DNA from: Xanthobacteraceae bacterium 501b
GTDB lineage: Bacteria > Pseudomonadota > Alphaproteobacteria > Rhizobiales > Xanthobacteraceae
Direction of reading: 5' to 3'
Length of the DNA stretch: 64,000 bases
NCBI GenBank assembly: GCA_000378025.1
Contig: KB899087.1
Coordinates: 1,550,001-1,614,000 of the forward strand
The stretch's first letter is position 1; each line of letters begins with the position of its first letter. This document shows, one piece after another, positions 21,158 to 29,060 of this stretch. The position numbers and the translations under genes are program-made. The notes under the pieces were generated by a model. The model saw only the letters and a program-made list of their open reading frames with translations. It had not been told where the DNA came from and ran no database searches.

Positions 21158-21703
21158 ATGGAATACTACGTCGGAGAAATCAGGCTGTTCGCCGGCACTT
21201 ACGCGCCGCAGGGTTGGGCCGTTTGCGAGGGCCAGACCTTGGCGATCAACGAGTATGAAGTCCTGTACGCGCTGGTGGGAACAACATGGGGCGGCGACGG
21301 CGTCTCGAACTTCAACCTGCCGGATCTGCGCGGCCGCGTGGTGATCGGCCGTGGGCAGGGCCCAGGCCTCATCTCACGCTCCCTCGGCGAGACCGGCGGC
21401 AGCGAGACGGTGAGTTTGGTGACCGGGCAGATCGCTCACAATCATCAACTGAACGCCTCCAAACAGCCAGCCAATTCCATAACGCCCGCCCAGACGCACA
21501 TTTTCGCGGCGGCCGCATCAACTACGGCGCCCACCGGCTTTGACGGCTTGCCCTATGTCAAGTCAACGGCTGGCCTGGATCCCCGCATACTCCAGGTGGA
21601 CACGCTCACCGTCAGCGGCTCAGGCGAACCCCATGTCAACGTGATGCCCTCCCTCGCGATCAACTACATTATCGCGCTGGCAGGGATCTTTCCTTCAGAT
21701 TGA
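21158..21703 (+). CDS. Phage tail-collar domain protein 2 (MdpB-like)
   Basis: The 181-residue second paralogue begins MEYYVGEIRLFAGTYAPQGW and keeps GTTWGGDGVSNFNLPDLRGR and the C-terminal NVMPSLAINYIIALAGIFP. It is the closest of the three to the canonical MdpB sequence. It lies nine bases after the first copy and nine before the third, so the three are almost certainly one transcript. Confidence 0.88.
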   Translation: MEYYVGEIRLFAGTYAPQGWAVCEGQTLAINEYEVLYALVGTTWGGDGVSNFNLPDLRGRVVIGRGQGPGLISRSLGETGGSETVSLVTGQIAHNHQLNASKQPANSITPAQTHIFAAAASTTAPTGFDGLPYVKSTAGLDPRILQVDTLTVSGSGEPHVNVMPSLAINYIIALAGIFPSD

Positions 21704-21712
21704 GGACGATTC

Positions 21713-22264
21713 ATGGAGCCCTTTATCGGTGAAATCCGTCTCTTTCCACTGCACTATCCTCCCAAGGGCTGGCTGATCTGCAATGGCAATTTGCTCGAGA
21801 TCCGCAGCCACACGACACTGTTCTCCATCATCGGCGTCAACTACGGTGGCGACGGCACCATCAACTTCGCCCTGCCCAATATTCAGGGCCGCGCCGTGCT
21901 TGGTGCTGGCACCGGGCTGGGCCTTTCCACGTATTCTGTCGGAGACGATGCCGGAATGGAGAGCGTGATGCTCACCAGATCGAATCTCCCTCCGCACAAT
22001 CATATGGTAACGACCTACGCCAGCAATACTGACGGCGCACTTGACGGCTTGCCGGCCGAAACGAACTTTCTGGGACGCTACAAGGTGCGCGGGAACCCAT
22101 CGGTGGCGGAGCATTTTCTGCCGGGAAGCGAAAACCTGGACACGGAACTCTCTCCCATCACTGTGGGCCTCGCCGGAGGCAATGAGCAACATAGCAATAT
22201 GCAGCCTTACTTGACGCTGCTCTACTGTATCGCAACAGAGGGAATATACCCGATGAAGCCATGA
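21713..22264 (+). CDS. Phage tail-collar domain protein 3 (MdpB-like)
   Basis: The 183-residue third paralogue starts MEPFIGEIRLFPLHYPPKGW and has GVNYGGDGTINFALPNIQGR and NMQPYLTLLYCIATEGIYP. Its middle differs from the other two, suggesting distinct specificities or a heteromeric assembly. Its stop codon overlaps the start of the following acetyltransferase gene by four bases. Confidence 0.87.
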   Translation: MEPFIGEIRLFPLHYPPKGWLICNGNLLEIRSHTTLFSIIGVNYGGDGTINFALPNIQGRAVLGAGTGLGLSTYSVGDDAGMESVMLTRSNLPPHNHMVTTYASNTDGALDGLPAETNFLGRYKVRGNPSVAEHFLPGSENLDTELSPITVGLAGGNEQHSNMQPYLTLLYCIATEGIYPMKP

Positions 22265-22836
22265 ACCCCGCTCTGTACGGCCTCGTCGTGCCGACACCCG
22301 CGTCGGCGCTGCCGGACACCTGGGCCGATGGCGGCCTCGCCCTCCGCCCGCAGACCGAACAGGATATGCCTTTCCTGCAGGCCCTGTTCGCCAGCGTGCG
22401 CGGGTCGGAATTCGAGGGCAATGGCTGGCCGGACGCATTCCGTTCGGCCTTTCTCGACCAGCAGTTCCGCTTCCAGCTCGCCCATTACGCCCAATACTAC
22501 GCCGATGCGGACTTGCTGATCATCGAGCGGCAGGGCGCCCCGATCGGCCGGCTCTATCTCCACCGCAGCCCGAGCGAGCATCGCATCGTCGATATCAGCC
22601 TGCTGCCGGAGGCGCGCAATCAGGGGCTCGGCGGCGCGCTGCTGGACATCGCCTGCGCCGAGGCCCACCGGCTCGGGCGGGTTGTCTCCCTCCATGTCGA
22701 AAAGAACAATCCCGCCCAGCGGCTCTATCGGCGCAAGGGCTTCGTGCAGGTGGGCGAGAGCGGGCCCTATTGGCTGATGATCCGCGCGCCGGGGCAGGAT
22801 GTGCCGGCCGAAGAGCATACCGAGGCCGGCACCTGA
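22261..22836 (+). CDS. GNAT family N-acetyltransferase
   Basis: This 191-residue acetyl-CoA-dependent acetyltransferase shows the GNAT core: VDISLLPEARNQGLGGALLD (motif A pyrophosphate loop R-N-Q-G-L-G-G) then SLHVEKNNPAQRLYRRKGFV (motif B). It is translationally coupled (ATGA) to the third tail-collar gene, so its substrate may be one of the collar proteins or their partner. That link is inferred from context only. Confidence 0.88.
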   Translation: MNPALYGLVVPTPASALPDTWADGGLALRPQTEQDMPFLQALFASVRGSEFEGNGWPDAFRSAFLDQQFRFQLAHYAQYYADADLLIIERQGAPIGRLYLHRSPSEHRIVDISLLPEARNQGLGGALLDIACAEAHRLGRVVSLHVEKNNPAQRLYRRKGFVQVGESGPYWLMIRAPGQDVPAEEHTEAGT

Positions 22837-22934
22837 GCCAGCCTTTCACCACAGGTTCTGGAACGAGGCCCGCGCCTGCTCTATAGGGAACGCCTGTGCA
22901 CTTTCCCTAAAGGCACCTCGCGCGGAACCTCTTG

Positions 22935-23192
22935 ATGATCGACCTGTTCGCCCTGTTCTCCGGCCTCGCCATATTGTGCGTGTCGGCCCTCATCGCCTTC
23001 ACGCTGCGCCGGCTGGTGCCGGCGGTGCTTGTCATCACCGCCCTCACGGTGCTGGCCGCGGTGGCAGCGGTCGATTTCGGCCTGTTCGCCGCGCTCACGC
23101 CGCTGCTCGTCATCTATGGCAATGGCGCCCTCATGGGCGGCGTCGGCGGCGCGCTCTATGCCCGCAAGCTCGCCGAGGAACGGGCGCGCTAG
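22935..23192 (+). CDS. Small integral membrane protein of unknown function
   Basis: The 85-residue protein is almost wholly hydrophobic with three likely membrane spans (about residues 3-22, 27-47 and 52-75) and a short charged tail KLAEERAR. The ATG at 22935 follows a TTG at 22932; either could initiate. No family is recognised. It is isolated, 98 bases after the acetyltransferase gene and convergent with the MFS gene. Confidence 0.6.
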   Translation: MIDLFALFSGLAILCVSALIAFTLRRLVPAVLVITALTVLAAVAAVDFGLFAALTPLLVIYGNGALMGGVGGALYARKLAEERAR

Positions 23193-23206
23193 ACCGGCTC
23201 GGCCAC

Positions 23207-24472
23207 TCACCTTCCGATGGCGCCTTTGCCGCAGGACATGCCGAGCGCGACGATCATCAGTCCGCCGGCGAGCAGAAAGGTCAGCTGCATGCCGGCCGCG
23301 ATGGCCGCAGGTTTGGCGTGCAGCAGATCCTCCGTGCCGGCGCCGAAGGCGAACACGCCGCCGAGCAGCGAGGCACCCAGTATGAGGCCGATATTGCGCG
23401 ACAGGTTGAGCAGGCCCGACACCGTGCCGCGCCGGTCGGCGGGAACATCGGCCAGCACGGCCGTGTTGTTGGCGGCCTGGAACAGCTGATAGCCCGGCGT
23501 CAGCACGATTATCGCGCCCACATAGCCCGCAACACCCAGCACGCCCGGCAGCACCGCCAGGAAAAACGCGCCCGCCGCCAGCAGCGCGAGCCCGAGCACG
23601 AGCACCCGGCCGCTGCCCCACGCATCGACCAGGCGCCCCGAGGGCACGCCGCTGACGATGGAAATTGCCGGTCCGATCGCCATCACCGCTCCCACCAGCG
23701 CGTCCTTCAGTCCGAGGCCGAGGCCGAGATAGAACGGCCCGACCACCAGCGTCGCCATCAGCACGGCGGCGACCAGCGTATTGACGATCAGATTGGGCGC
23801 CAGGCGCCGGTTGAGCACCGCGAACAGGGGCGGCGACGCTGCCCTCTCCCGGCGCGGCGTGTCCGGCAACGCCGTTCGCGCCAGCACCAGGGCGAGCACG
23901 GCCAGCGGCAGTTGCACCCAGAACAGGCCGCGCCACCCCGTCAGCGGCATCAGCAGCCCGCCGAGCGCCGGGCCGAGCGCGGTGCCCAGCGCCGAAACCG
24001 TGCCGAGCAGACCCATCGCCCGGCCCAGCCGTGCCTCGCCGGCGCTCTGGCGCATCAGGGCCATGGCGAGCGTCATCAGGAAGGCGGCGCCGACGCCCTG
24101 CAGCAGCCGGGCGGCGACCAGCAGCCAGAGGCTCGGCGCCAGCGCGCACAGCAGCGAGGCGAGAGCGAACACGGTGAGGCCCGCCATCAGCATGGGCTTC
24201 AGGCCGTAACGGTCGCCGAGCCGGCCGGCGACGACGACCGAGACCGTCAGCGCGGCAAGATAGGCGACCACCACGACCTGCACCTGCGCGAAGGGTGCCG
24301 CGAACGCCTGGGCCAGCGCCGGCAGCGCGATATTGGCGATGCTGGTGCCGAGCGCGGCCAGCAGCATCGCCAGCGCCAGCGCCACCGTCAGCCCCCGCGG
24401 CGTCGTGCGCGCGCCGGCCGTTACCGTTCCCCCGTCCATTGCCGCGTCGATTGGCGCTTGCCTGACTGTCAT
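23207..24472 (-). CDS. MFS family efflux transporter
   Basis: The 421-residue protein has about twelve membrane helices. MFS landmarks include AGRLGDRYGLKPML (motif A, loop 2-3) and the TM5 segment GTVSALGTALGPALGGLLMP, an antiporter-type motif C (G-x-x-x-G-P-x-x-G-G) that suggests drug/H+ exchange. The start at 24472 (MTVRQAP) is preceded by GGGAAGG; the longer frame from 24511 is rejected. It is divergent from a MerR-type gene with a shared operator, so export of a toxic compound induced by that compound is likely. The substrate is unknown. Confidence 0.88.
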   Translation of the reverse strand: MTVRQAPIDAAMDGGTVTAGARTTPRGLTVALALAMLLAALGTSIANIALPALAQAFAAPFAQVQVVVVAYLAALTVSVVVAGRLGDRYGLKPMLMAGLTVFALASLLCALAPSLWLLVAARLLQGVGAAFLMTLAMALMRQSAGEARLGRAMGLLGTVSALGTALGPALGGLLMPLTGWRGLFWVQLPLAVLALVLARTALPDTPRRERAASPPLFAVLNRRLAPNLIVNTLVAAVLMATLVVGPFYLGLGLGLKDALVGAVMAIGPAISIVSGVPSGRLVDAWGSGRVLVLGLALLAAGAFFLAVLPGVLGVAGYVGAIIVLTPGYQLFQAANNTAVLADVPADRRGTVSGLLNLSRNIGLILGASLLGGVFAFGAGTEDLLHAKPAAIAAGMQLTFLLAGGLMIVALGMSCGKGAIGR

Positions 24473-24518
24473 CGCCTTCCCTCTCTTGTGCAATTGCCTG
24501 TCGGGGGGCACACTGCCA

Positions 24519-24536
24519 CTTCAAGTCGAGTTGAGG
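24519..24536. promoter_or_regulatory. MerR-type operator between MFS and MerR genes
   Basis: CTTCAAGT-CG-AGTTGAGG is an imperfect 18-base inverted repeat similar to the SoxR-box pattern (CCTCAAG...CTTGAGG). On the MFS strand it lies between TTGACC (24535-24540) and a weak CAGTGT 19 bases on, the stretched spacer typical of MerR-activated promoters. Confidence 0.6.
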
Positions 24537-24542
24537 TCAAGC

Positions 24543-24983
24543 GTGAAATTCCTGGATATTGGCGAGGTGTCGGCCCGGAGCGGAATCGCGCCCTCGGCGC
24601 TGCGCTATTACGAGCAGGCCGGGCTGATTTCCTCGGTCGCCCGCCACGGGCTGCGCCGGCAGTTTCCGCCCGAGGTGCTGCTGCAGCTCACGCTGATTTC
24701 CATGGGCAAGTCGGCGGGGTTCTCGTTGGAGGAGATCGCCGGCATGTTCGGCGGCAACGGCACGCCGGACCTGCCGCGCGCCGTCCTCCATCGCAAGGCT
24801 GACGCGATCGACCGGCAGATCCTGGAATTGAAGGCGTTGCGCGACACGCTTCGCCACGTCGCCGACTGCCCGGCACCCTCGCATATGGAGTGCCCGACCT
24901 TCCGGCGGCTGGTGGAAGCAACGGCCCGGCGCGCGGCAAAGCCAACACGCACCGAAAAGCCGAAACCCCGCGCCCCCCGTTGA
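24543..24983 (+). CDS. MerR family transcriptional regulator
   Basis: The 146-residue protein starts at GTG 24543 (MKFLDIGEVSARSGIAPSAL), giving the MerR winged helix with RYYEQAGLISSVARHG. A dimerisation helix follows (ADAIDRQILELKALRDTLRH). The C-terminal segment DCPAPSHMECPTFRRL has two cysteines nine residues apart, fewer than the four that hold the SoxR cluster, so it may sense a metal or electrophile instead. A longer frame from 24333 overlaps the divergent MFS gene and is rejected. It likely activates the MFS gene. Confidence 0.87.
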   Translation: MKFLDIGEVSARSGIAPSALRYYEQAGLISSVARHGLRRQFPPEVLLQLTLISMGKSAGFSLEEIAGMFGGNGTPDLPRAVLHRKADAIDRQILELKALRDTLRHVADCPAPSHMECPTFRRLVEATARRAAKPTRTEKPKPRAPR

Positions 24984-25188
24984 CGTTCGCGCGCGCGGCC
25001 CGCCCCTCGCCCGACCGCCGCAAAGGCGCGTGCGAATTACGGCCAGCGGATTCCGGCAGATCTTGCCGACCGCGACGGCGCAACGCTGGGGAACCCGACA
25101 TCCCCACGCAGGGTTACAGCCTGATGGCGGTGCTTGCCGTTCTCTCCCCACCGCTCAACGACGGTCACAGCAATCGGAGAAATGCACC

Positions 25189-25335
25189 ATGACGTGGGAA
25201 TATCATGTGGTCGAAACGACGCTGGATTCCGCCGCGCTGGGGGAATTGGGGGCTGAGGGATGGGAACTCGTCGCGGTCGTCTCCCCCGGGCATTTCGTGC
25301 TGCATTACTTCTTCAAGCGTCCGGCGCGCGCCTGA
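25189..25335 (+). CDS. Small DUF4177-like protein (48 aa)
   Basis: The ATG at 25189 with GGAGA nine bases upstream opens a 48-residue ORF. The pattern WEYHVVETTL...LGELGAEGWELVAVV...YFFKRP is characteristic of DUF4177, small proteins of unknown function. It stands alone between the MerR gene and the convergent gluconokinase gene. About 205 bases upstream carry no other recognisable gene. Confidence 0.65.
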   Translation: MTWEYHVVETTLDSAALGELGAEGWELVAVVSPGHFVLHYFFKRPARA

Positions 25336-25424
25336 GCGATCTCGGCCGTTTCCAGCTGGCTCGATCCGGTCGGCTTCGGCCTTGTCGGACCTGCTGGCCT
25401 ATCGGGCGGAAAGCCCGACAAGAC

Positions 25425-25991
25425 TCAGCCGTCCTTGCTTGCCAACAACGTGACAGCGGACCGGCCGGCCTGCGCCTGGCTTATCGCCTCCCCGGCGAGG
25501 GCAATGACGTCGGCAAGCGGGCGGTCGATATCGACCGTCACCACGTCCGCTTCGCCGGTGGGGACTTCAAGTGTGGCGAGCTGGCTGTCGAGAAGCGCGA
25601 GCGGCATGAAATGCCCGGCACGCCGGCTCATGCGCTCGGCCAGCACGGCCCGCGAACCGCTGAGGAAGACGATGTCGAGCGGCCCGGCCGTACGGAGCTG
25701 GTCGCGATAGGCGCGCCGCAGCGCCGAGCAGGACACCACGACCCCGCGCCCGGCAGCACGGCTGTCGGCGATCGTCCGGCAGATCGTCGCCAGCCAGGGA
25801 CGACGATCCTCGTCGTCCAGCGGCTCGCCACGGGCCATCTTGGTGATGCTGGCGGGAGGGTGGAGCGCGTCGCCCTCGATGAAATCGGCACCGAACCTGT
25901 CGGCAAGCGCTTGCCCGACCGAGGACTTGCCGCAGCCGGAAACGCCCATGACCACGATGGCGGGAGGTGCCTGCCGCATCACAGGCGTCAC
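25425..25991 (-). CDS. gntK: Gluconokinase
   Basis: It phosphorylates D-gluconate to 6-phosphogluconate for the Entner-Doudoroff or pentose-phosphate route. The 188-residue P-loop kinase has GVSGCGKSSVGQALA, EGDALHPPASITKMARGEPL and DDEDRRPWL, all diagnostic of the GntK family, plus SCSALRRAYRDQLR. It overlaps the idonate dehydrogenase gene upstream by four bases and is the last gene of the sugar-acid operon. The natural start could be the internal Met5 (MRQAPPAIVV). Confidence 0.93.
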   Translation of the reverse strand: MTPVMRQAPPAIVVMGVSGCGKSSVGQALADRFGADFIEGDALHPPASITKMARGEPLDDEDRRPWLATICRTIADSRAAGRGVVVSCSALRRAYRDQLRTAGPLDIVFLSGSRAVLAERMSRRAGHFMPLALLDSQLATLEVPTGEADVVTVDIDRPLADVIALAGEAISQAQAGRSAVTLLASKDG

Positions 25992-27031
25992 GAAGCCGCG
26001 CCGAAGCGGAACTGCACCTTCATCGCCCGCCGCCGGTCCGAGGCCAGCGCGAACGCCGCGTTCGCCTCCTCGATCGGGAAGCTGCCCGTCAGCAGCGGCG
26101 CGAGGTCGACACGGCCGGTGGAGATCAGCTCAGCGGCGCGGGCGAACTCGGCGTCGAAGCGGAAGCTGCCGCAGAGGTTCAGCTCCTTGGCGACGATCGC
26201 ATTCATCGGCAGGGACAACTCGCCGCCGAGCCCTACCAGCACGAGTGTGCCGCGCGGGCGGGTGAGTTCGATGGCGCTCACCAGCGCACGCCCATTGCCG
26301 GAACATTCCAGCGCCGCGTCGACACGGCCCTTGTCCCGGGCGAGATCGGCCAGTTCGTCCGTGCCGCCCGAGACATCCACGCAGCGCGTCGCCCCCAGCC
26401 GGGCGGCGATGGCGAGGGCTTCCGGCGCGATGTCGGTGGCGATGATGGCACCCGCGCCGGCGAGCTTCGCGGCGGCGATGACGAGGCAGCCGATCGGGCC
26501 GCAACCGGAGACCAGAACGGTCCTGCCCGCGAGATCGCCCGCCTGCGCCACCGCGTGCAGCGCCACGGCGAAGGGCTCGCACAGCGCGGCGAGCGACAGG
26601 TCGACATCGTCGGCGACTTTCACGGCCTGTGCTTCCGGCACGGTCATCTCCTCGCGGAACGCTCCCTGTACATGGGGGAAACGCATCGCGCTGCCGTAAA
26701 AGCGCATGTCGAGGCACTGGTTGCGCAGGCCGCGCCGGCAATATTCGCACTCACCACACGGCCCCGAGGGATTCACCGCCACCTTGTCGCCGACCTTGAC
26801 CGAGGTCACGCCCGCCCCCACCGCGCGCACCGTGCCGGCCACCTCATGGCCGAGCACCATCGGCTCGCGCAGACGCACCACGCCGAAGCCGCCCTGGTGG
26901 AAATAGTGCAGGTCCGAACCGCAAATGCCCCCCGCCCCCATTTGCACAACGACATCGTGCGGGCCGGGCGCGGCAGCCGGCAGCACCTCGAGGCGCAGAT
27001 CGTGCGGGGCGTGGATGACAATGGCACGCAT
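25988..27031 (-). CDS. idnD: Zinc-dependent L-idonate 5-dehydrogenase-like enzyme
   Basis: This medium-chain dehydrogenase would oxidise L-idonate to 5-ketogluconate with NAD(P). The 347-residue form starts at 27031 (MRAIVIHAPHDLRLE). It carries the catalytic zinc Cys in GGICGSDLHYFHQGG, the GHE motif, four structural-zinc cysteines (CGECEYCRRGLRNQC) and the Rossmann loop SGCGPIGCLVIAAAKLAGAG. AAGGAC lies upstream of this ATG; the longer start at 27064 has none. The match to IdnD is by family pattern and by its operon partners IdnO-like SDR and GntK; sorbitol dehydrogenase-like specificity cannot be ruled out. Confidence 0.82.
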   Translation of the reverse strand: MRAIVIHAPHDLRLEVLPAAAPGPHDVVVQMGAGGICGSDLHYFHQGGFGVVRLREPMVLGHEVAGTVRAVGAGVTSVKVGDKVAVNPSGPCGECEYCRRGLRNQCLDMRFYGSAMRFPHVQGAFREEMTVPEAQAVKVADDVDLSLAALCEPFAVALHAVAQAGDLAGRTVLVSGCGPIGCLVIAAAKLAGAGAIIATDIAPEALAIAARLGATRCVDVSGGTDELADLARDKGRVDAALECSGNGRALVSAIELTRPRGTLVLVGLGGELSLPMNAIVAKELNLCGSFRFDAEFARAAELISTGRVDLAPLLTGSFPIEEANAAFALASDRRRAMKVQFRFGAAS

Positions 27032-27097
27032 GGTGGGCAAGTCCTTGGAGAAAAGGGAAGGCATGGGAGAAAAGGGAAGGCAGGAATGGGGTCGGCG

Positions 27098-28378
27098 TCA
27101 CCGGGTCATCCAGTGCAGCGGCCACAGCACGATCTGCGGGAAGGCGACCAGCAGAACCATCACGAAGGTCTGGGCGATCAGGAAGGGCAGCACCCCGCGT
27201 ATCACCCCGCTCATCGGCACCTTGGCGACGCCGCAGACCACGTTAAGCACGGTGCCGACAGGCGGCGTGACCAGGCCCAGCGCGTTGTTCATGATGAACA
27301 GCACGCCGAAGTAAACCGGGTCGATGCCCGCCTGCTTCACAACAGGCATCAGCACCGGGGTGAGGATCAGCACGGTGGGGGTGAAGTCGAGCGCGGTGCC
27401 GATGATGAACACCAGCACCATCAGGATCGCCATAAGCAGGATCGGGCTGTCCATGAACGGCTCGACGAAGATGGCGAGCTGCTGGGGAATGTCGGCGGTG
27501 GTGATCAGCCAGGCCGACACGCCGGCCGCCGCCACCAAAAACATGATGACCGCCGTCGTCTCCGCCGCCCGGTAGATCAGGCGGAACAGGTCGCGCGGCT
27601 TGATCTCGCGGTAGATGAACAGGCCGACAAAGAGCGAGTAGACGGCAGCGATGACCGCCGCCTCGGTGGGGGTGAAAATGCCGAACTTCAGACCGCCTAT
27701 GATGACCAGCGGCAGCAGCAGCGCCCAGAAAGCGTCGCGGGTTTCGATCGCGCGCTCCCGCATCGAACGGCGCGGCTCGACGCGGGGGTTGTCGCGCTTG
27801 ATGCACCAGCGCCACGCCACCATGATGGCGATGCCCATCAGCACGCCGGGCACGATGCCGGCGATGAACAGCTTGGTGATCGACACGCCACCGGCGACGC
27901 CGAAGATGATCATGCCGATCGAGGGCGGGATGACCGGGGCGATGATGCCGCCGCAGGCGATGAGGCCGCAGGAGCGGTTCACATCATAGCCGGAGTTGCG
28001 CATCAGCGGCACGAGCACCGAGGCGAGCGCGGCGGTGTCGGCGACGGCGGAGCCCGAGAGCGAGGCCATGATGACCGCCGCCATGACCGCGACATAGCCC
28101 AGCCCGCCACGGATATGGCCGACCCAGGCCATGGCCATGGTGATGATGCGCCGGGTCATGCCGCCGGCATTCATGAACTCGCCGGCGAGCATGAAGAAGG
28201 GCACGGCAAGCAGCGGGAAGCTGTTGGCACCGTCCCACATGTTCTGGATGATGATCTGCGGATCGGTGATGCCCATATAGAACATCATGGCGAGGCCGCA
28301 GCCGATCAGCGCGAAGGCGACCGGCATGCCGAGCGCCATCAGGCCCAGCAGCGAACCGACGAAGATAAGGACGATCAT
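27098..28378 (-). CDS. TRAP transporter large permease (DctM)
   Basis: This 426-residue, roughly twelve-helix subunit couples solute entry to Na+ or H+. DctM features include FPLLAVPFFMLAGEFMNAGG, GLGYVAVMAAVIMASLSGSA, the PPSIGMIIFGVAGGVSI segment and VGTVLNVVCGVAKV. The start at 28378 (MIVLIFVGSLLGLMALGMP) overlaps the DctQ stop by four bases. A longer frame that continues to 29107 reads through DctQ out of frame and is an artefact. Confidence 0.93.
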   Translation of the reverse strand: MIVLIFVGSLLGLMALGMPVAFALIGCGLAMMFYMGITDPQIIIQNMWDGANSFPLLAVPFFMLAGEFMNAGGMTRRIITMAMAWVGHIRGGLGYVAVMAAVIMASLSGSAVADTAALASVLVPLMRNSGYDVNRSCGLIACGGIIAPVIPPSIGMIIFGVAGGVSITKLFIAGIVPGVLMGIAIMVAWRWCIKRDNPRVEPRRSMRERAIETRDAFWALLLPLVIIGGLKFGIFTPTEAAVIAAVYSLFVGLFIYREIKPRDLFRLIYRAAETTAVIMFLVAAAGVSAWLITTADIPQQLAIFVEPFMDSPILLMAILMVLVFIIGTALDFTPTVLILTPVLMPVVKQAGIDPVYFGVLFIMNNALGLVTPPVGTVLNVVCGVAKVPMSGVIRGVLPFLIAQTFVMVLLVAFPQIVLWPLHWMTR

Positions 28379-28956
28379 GACGCGGTCCCCTTGCGGGAGG
28401 TCTGGTCGGCGAGCTCGTGCTCGATGTCGTGGATTTCCGACATCCCCTCCTCGTTGACGTCGATCAGCTCGTCTTCCGCGACATGGCCGAGGGCGAGGCG
28501 AATGAGGTTGGAGAGGCAGATGAGGCCGATGGCGGTCGAGGTGATGTAGCTCACGCCATAGACCCACAGCGTCGAGATCTGCGCGACGGGCGAGGAGTTG
28601 CCGGCGATGATGTCGTGCTGCAGCCAGGTGCCGTAGAGCATGTACAGGGCGCACACGAGCATGATCGCCTGGCTGATGCCCCAGCACAGCTTGCGGCCGA
28701 GCAGAGGCAAAGCGCGCACCACCAGGTCGACACCCAGATGCGCCCGCCGGTGCAGGCCGACAATGGCGCCGAGGAATGTGAGCCAGACAAAGGCGAAGCG
28801 CGGCAGTTCGTCGGACAGGTCGATACCGGTGTTGAAGCCGAGCCGCAGCACCACATTGCCGAAGACGGTGACGAGCATGACGACCATGCACAGCACCATC
28901 ACCGCTTCCAGCACGCGGTAGAACGCGGCGATCGCCAAGCTGAGCAGTTGGTTCAT
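28375..28956 (-). CDS. TRAP transporter small permease (DctQ)
   Basis: The 193-residue protein has four membrane spans, as expected for DctQ. Family signs are LRLGFNTGIDLSDELPRFAF and WLTFLGAIVGLHRRAHLGVD. The C-terminal 40 residues are acidic and cytosolic. It lies between the binding-protein and large-permease genes, overlapping the latter by ATGA. Confidence 0.92.
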   Translation of the reverse strand: MNQLLSLAIAAFYRVLEAVMVLCMVVMLVTVFGNVVLRLGFNTGIDLSDELPRFAFVWLTFLGAIVGLHRRAHLGVDLVVRALPLLGRKLCWGISQAIMLVCALYMLYGTWLQHDIIAGNSSPVAQISTLWVYGVSYITSTAIGLICLSNLIRLALGHVAEDELIDVNEEGMSEIHDIEHELADQTSRKGTAS

Positions 28957-29060
28957 CGGGACACCTCGCGAAAGCCAGGCGCCGCTCCGTCACCGAGGAA
29001 GGGGTGCGCCGTGGGAGGAAGGCCGGCGACCCGCGCAGGCGGGCCGCCGGAGGCGATCGC

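Noticed and set aside
20594..22264. Prophage
   Set aside because: Only collar-domain proteins are present; no integrase, terminase, capsid, tube or lysis genes and no attachment-site repeats were seen.
22799..24802. 667-codon plus-strand frame spanning the small membrane gene, MFS and MerR genes
   Set aside because: It overlaps three supported genes and has the Arg/Gln/His-rich composition of antisense frames.
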